From positions 1-17,501 of the forward strand of contig JAIROE010000018.1 in assembly GCA_031257715.1 (NCBI GenBank): a stretch of 17,501 nt of DNA, written 5' to 3'. The translations under genes and the position numbers were made by a program. Under the pieces are notes generated by a model. It was not told the DNA's origin. It searched no databases and saw only the letters and a program-made list of their open reading frames with translations. Positions 15,835-17,501 of this stretch are shown here, piece after piece. Position 1 is the first letter of the stretch. Each line of letters opens with the position of its first letter. Source of the stretch: Treponema sp. GTDB taxonomy: Bacteria > Spirochaetota > Spirochaetia > Treponematales > Breznakiellaceae.

Positions 15835-15839
15835 GCACC

Positions 15840-16127
15840 CTACTCCCCGCTGACTATCAATTCCTGTTTGACGCCGACAAGGGAGTTCTGGCCGAACAGG
15901 GCCAGCCAGTACCAGTACGTCCGGGTGGTGCGATAGTCGATGGTCGCTATCTTCGTGATCCCGCCCTGTTTCGCGATGGCCGAGACGCCGTCCACCGACG
16001 GCCCTTCGGCAACCCGCAGCACCGTGTTGTCCGTCACCCCGCCGGGGGTGTACTGGACGAGGGTGCCGCAGCCCGTTATGGCCAGGATCGAAAGAACACA
16101 CAAACCGAAAATAACAGCTCTTTTCAT
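15840..16127 (-). CDS. TRL-like family lipoprotein (copy 2 of a tandem pair)
   Basis: 95 residues with a lipoprotein signal: MKRAVIFGLCVLSILAITGC, Cys20 predicted acylated. The mature part (TDNTVLRVAEGPSVDGVSAIAKQGGITKIATIDYRT...) matches the compact TRL-like pattern, in which a Gly-Gly-Ile-Thr-Lys-Ile turn precedes the last strands. Function is unknown in this family, whose name comes from a tRNA-associated locus and says nothing about activity. The ribosome binding site AGGGGG overlaps the TAG stop of the preceding paralogue, so the two are cotranscribed and probably translationally coupled. The strand ...KQELIVSGE closes the protein. Confidence 0.85.
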   Translation of the reverse strand: MKRAVIFGLCVLSILAITGCGTLVQYTPGGVTDNTVLRVAEGPSVDGVSAIAKQGGITKIATIDYRTTRTYWYWLALFGQNSLVGVKQELIVSGE

Positions 16128-16136
16128 TTTTTCCCC

Positions 16137-16394
16137 CTAATCCCCGATAACGACGATGAAAACACCCGCGTTGCTTCCGCCCTGGGTGACGCGCCTTTCA
16201 ACAACGGCAATCTTCGTGATGCCGCCGTTCTTCGCGGCCTGATAAATGCCGCCTTCGGCAACCCGCGCCTCGCCGACTTTGGAGCCGACAGGATTGTTCG
16301 TTACCGCCACAAACTCGTAATAGGTTGTCGATGCACAACCGGCAAGGAACAACGCCAGAAGCGTTATCCCCAGCAAAACACATTTCCGTACCAT
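16137..16394 (-). CDS. TRL-like family lipoprotein (copy 1 of a tandem pair)
   Basis: 85 residues with a lipoprotein signal: MVRKCVLLGITLLALFLAGC, lipobox LAGC, Cys20. The mature part (YYEFVAVTNNPVGSKVGEARVAEGGIYQAAKNGGITKIAVVERRV...) shares RVAEG and AKxGGITKIA with the neighbouring 95-residue protein, so the two are paralogues. Function is unknown. ATG at 16394 is preceded by AAGGAAAG. The 164-nt region upstream has no confident promoter but contains the isolated hairpin at 16488-16518. Confidence 0.83.
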   Translation of the reverse strand: MVRKCVLLGITLLALFLAGCASTTYYEFVAVTNNPVGSKVGEARVAEGGIYQAAKNGGITKIAVVERRVTQGGSNAGVFIVVIGD

Positions 16395-16487
16395 TTTCTT
16401 TCCTTAGATAGATGTTTTGATAGCAGACGGCAGACAGCCGCCGCCCGTGCGCCCTCATGCGCGCACCGCATATCCGTCTTCTTTACT

Positions 16488-16518
16488 CAAGGCCAAACAG
16501 CGAAGCTGTTTGGCCTTG
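16488..16518. repeat. Perfect 14-bp hairpin, solitary hairpin A-like element
   Basis: CAAGGCCAAACAGC (16488-16501), loop GAA, GCTGTTTGGCCTTG (16505-16518). The inner part GCCAAACAGC fits the GYYAAACNSC consensus of the paired elements, but no hairpin B follows. It lies 40 nt beyond the stop of the 222-residue protein gene and could act as its terminator, although no U-tract follows on either strand. Confidence 0.7.
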
Positions 16519-16558
16519 GACTGCGGGCGTTGGATACATACGCCATGGATGGCGGATT

Positions 16559-17227
16559 TCAGGGAATAACCACGCTCTGAATCCCGGTCGGACTGCCTTT
16601 CTTGCCTTTTTTGTTCTGCCACTGCATCGCCACCGAAAGGATTTTGCCCCGGTCCTCCTCGGCAAACTCCAGGTAGAAGGGCGTGCGCGTGGCAAGGACC
16701 GACAGGGTGAGTTCTTTGATGATGACCGCCGCCCGGTCCATGACCACCCAGAGGATAACCGTGCCGTCCATGCCGTAGGGCTTGGCCTTCCGCTCGCTGC
16801 CCTCGTCCCTGAAATCAACGCGTATTTTGCGGAAATTCACCACCCGCAGGATGAACACCGGCCGGGTGGCCGGATCGGGGATGGGCGAGGGGACGGGGTC
16901 CTTGCGGTGGACGCCCAGAAGGAGACAGTCCTCGCCGGAAACGGCCCTGGAGTAGCGGATGAACTCGTTGCTGAATTCCTCGATGATTTTGGCGCCCGCC
17001 TTGAGGGAGGCCTTGGCCATAGTCAGCTTTACTTTTGTTTTGTCGGCAATATACGCGGTCCACGCGGTGTACCAGGCCGCGTACCCCCCGTTGAGCTCGG
17101 TGACCCGCGCCGCCGGGATGTGCGTCCAGGCCGGGCTGGCCCCGCTTGTCCGCGCGGTGACGATCTGGCAGTAATTCTTGTAATACTCGTCGAATTTCTC
17201 GAAATTGGTAGGGATGGAACTGGCCAT
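16559..17227 (-). CDS. Conserved hypothetical two-domain protein
   Basis: 222 residues, no signal peptide or membrane segment. The N-terminal half (~8-100) looks helical and rich in Tyr, Trp and Ala (FDEYYKNYCQIVTARTS..., IPAARVTELNGGYAAWYTAWTAYIADKTKVKLTMAKASLKAGAKIIEEFSNEFIRYSR). After LLLGVHRKDPVPSPIPDPATRP (~103-123) comes a beta-rich half (VRVDF-type strands ending FYLEFAEEDRGKILSVAMQWQNKKGKKGSPTGIQSVVIP), reminiscent of an Ig/fibronectin-like sandwich. I recall this architecture in uncharacterised proteins of gut Bacteroidetes and spirochaetes, but know no function. The start is ATG at 17227 because AAAGGAG (17239-17233) precedes it by 5 nt; an in-frame GTG two codons upstream overlaps that site. 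Confidence 0.82.
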   Translation of the reverse strand: MASSIPTNFEKFDEYYKNYCQIVTARTSGASPAWTHIPAARVTELNGGYAAWYTAWTAYIADKTKVKLTMAKASLKAGAKIIEEFSNEFIRYSRAVSGEDCLLLGVHRKDPVPSPIPDPATRPVFILRVVNFRKIRVDFRDEGSERKAKPYGMDGTVILWVVMDRAAVIIKELTLSVLATRTPFYLEFAEEDRGKILSVAMQWQNKKGKKGSPTGIQSVVIP

Positions 17228-17232
17228 ATTCA

Positions 17233-17239
17233 CTCCTTT
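17233..17239 (-). promoter_or_regulatory. AAAGGAG ribosome binding site for the 222-residue protein
   Basis: AAAGGAG, 5-nt spacer, ATG at 17227. The site directly abuts the paired-hairpin element, so hairpin A at 17240-17262 would sit in the mRNA leader immediately before the Shine-Dalgarno. Confidence 0.75.
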
Positions 17240-17296
17240 GCTAAACGGCTGCGCCGTTTAGCTGGGGAGTTTTACGGCCTTTGGCCGTAAAACTCC
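17240..17296. repeat. Paired-hairpin palindromic element, copy 3
   Basis: Hairpin A has arms GCTAAACGGC (17240-17249) and GCCGTTTAGC (17253-17262), 10 bp with loop TGC. Three nt later, hairpin B has arms GGAGTTTTACGGCC (17266-17279) and GGCCGTAAAACTCC (17283-17296), 14 bp perfect with loop TTT. A third small hairpin, TGGAGT-AAAA-ACTCCA (17311-17326), repeats the GGAGT/ACTCC core. The organisation matches the elements at 6527 and 15146. Confidence 0.85.
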
Positions 17297-17365
17297 AGGC
17301 AACTATTTCATGGAGTAAAAACTCCACGGGTTATGGGAGACGCTTTTGCGCGCCCCCTTTGTCCC

Positions 17366-17501
17366 TTTGCAAACGACGGTTTGCGGTTTGCAAACCACGG
17401 TTTGCGCTTTACAAACGACGGTTTGCGTTTTACAAACCACGGTTTGCGCTTTACAAACCACGGTTTACGCTTTGCAAACGACGGTTTGCGGTTCGCAAAC
17501 G
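17366..17501. repeat. 21-bp tandem repeat array, about 6.5 copies, continuing past the window
   Basis: Units begin at 17366, 17387, 17408, 17429, 17450 and 17471, with a partial unit at 17492-17501. The consensus is TTTrCAAACsAC followed by GGTTTrCGn (r=A/G, s=C/G). Variation is confined to a few positions: unit position 4 (G/A), 10 (G/C), 18 (G/A) and the last base; the partial unit also has a C at position 3. Each unit holds an inverted repeat (e.g. GCAAACC-AC-GGTTTGC in unit 2). No spacers separate units, so it is not CRISPR-like. No coding frame was assigned here. Confidence 0.9.

Noticed and set aside
16395..16487. Promoter for the TRL-like gene pair
   Set aside because: TATCAA- and CTATCT-like words are present on the minus strand but no -35 at proper spacing was convincing.
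17366..17501. CRISPR array
   Set aside because: The repeats are contiguous with no unique spacers, the period is only 21 bp, and no cas genes are present.

Overview
The window looks like a chromosomal segment of a moderately GC-rich spirochaete, most likely a Treponema-type organism such as the termite-gut treponemes. This is inferred from the gene set: a PhoH / HD-receptor / YbeY / CorC (TlyC-type) cluster, TPR-rich secreted proteins, small TRL-like lipoproteins, and GlgA beside a GH31 enzyme. No rRNA or species marker is present, so the assignment is tentative. I see no phage, IS, CRISPR or plasmid genes.

Layout. (1) 1-5106, + strand: the 3' part of a phenylacetate-CoA ligase-like gene, a tandem ACT-domain protein, glycogen synthase (glgA) and a GH31 alpha-glycosidase. 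The last three are tightly packed (1-nt gap, then a 4-nt ATGA overlap), which suggests co-expressed alpha-glucan synthesis and breakdown. (2) 5120-6465, - strand: tRNA-Cys(GCA) with a good sigma70-like promoter, followed 32 nt later by a DUF21/CBS/CorC membrane protein. (3) 6686-7900, + strand: a secreted protein with two internal fibronectin-like repeats and a TPR-like C-terminus. (4) 15096 down to 7936, - strand: a six-gene operon phoH - HD receptor (PgpH-like) - ybeY - corC/tlyC - TPR/FlgT-C-like protein - outer-membrane barrel-like protein. Four successive junctions are 4-nt ATGA/GTGA overlaps. The first four genes are RNA and membrane housekeeping genes; the last two look like envelope proteins. 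(5) 17227 down to 15249, - strand: an unrecognised 222-aa two-part protein, two paralogous TRL-like lipoproteins and another lipoprotein. They are separated by hairpin-rich intergenic DNA.

The most unusual content is non-coding. Three intergenic regions (about 6527-6587, 15146-15220, 17240-17296) carry the same composite element. Hairpin A has a GYYAAACNSC-type stem; 2-3 nt later comes hairpin B, with arms of the form GGAGTTT..CGG / CCG..AAACTCC. A lone hairpin A lies at 16488-16518. The right edge (17366-17501) holds a 21-bp tandem array of about 6.5 copies, each unit itself palindromic. It shares a 12-mer with hairpin A at the phoH locus and runs off the window. Together these suggest a family of palindromic intergenic repeats, possibly REP/MITE-like, in this genome.
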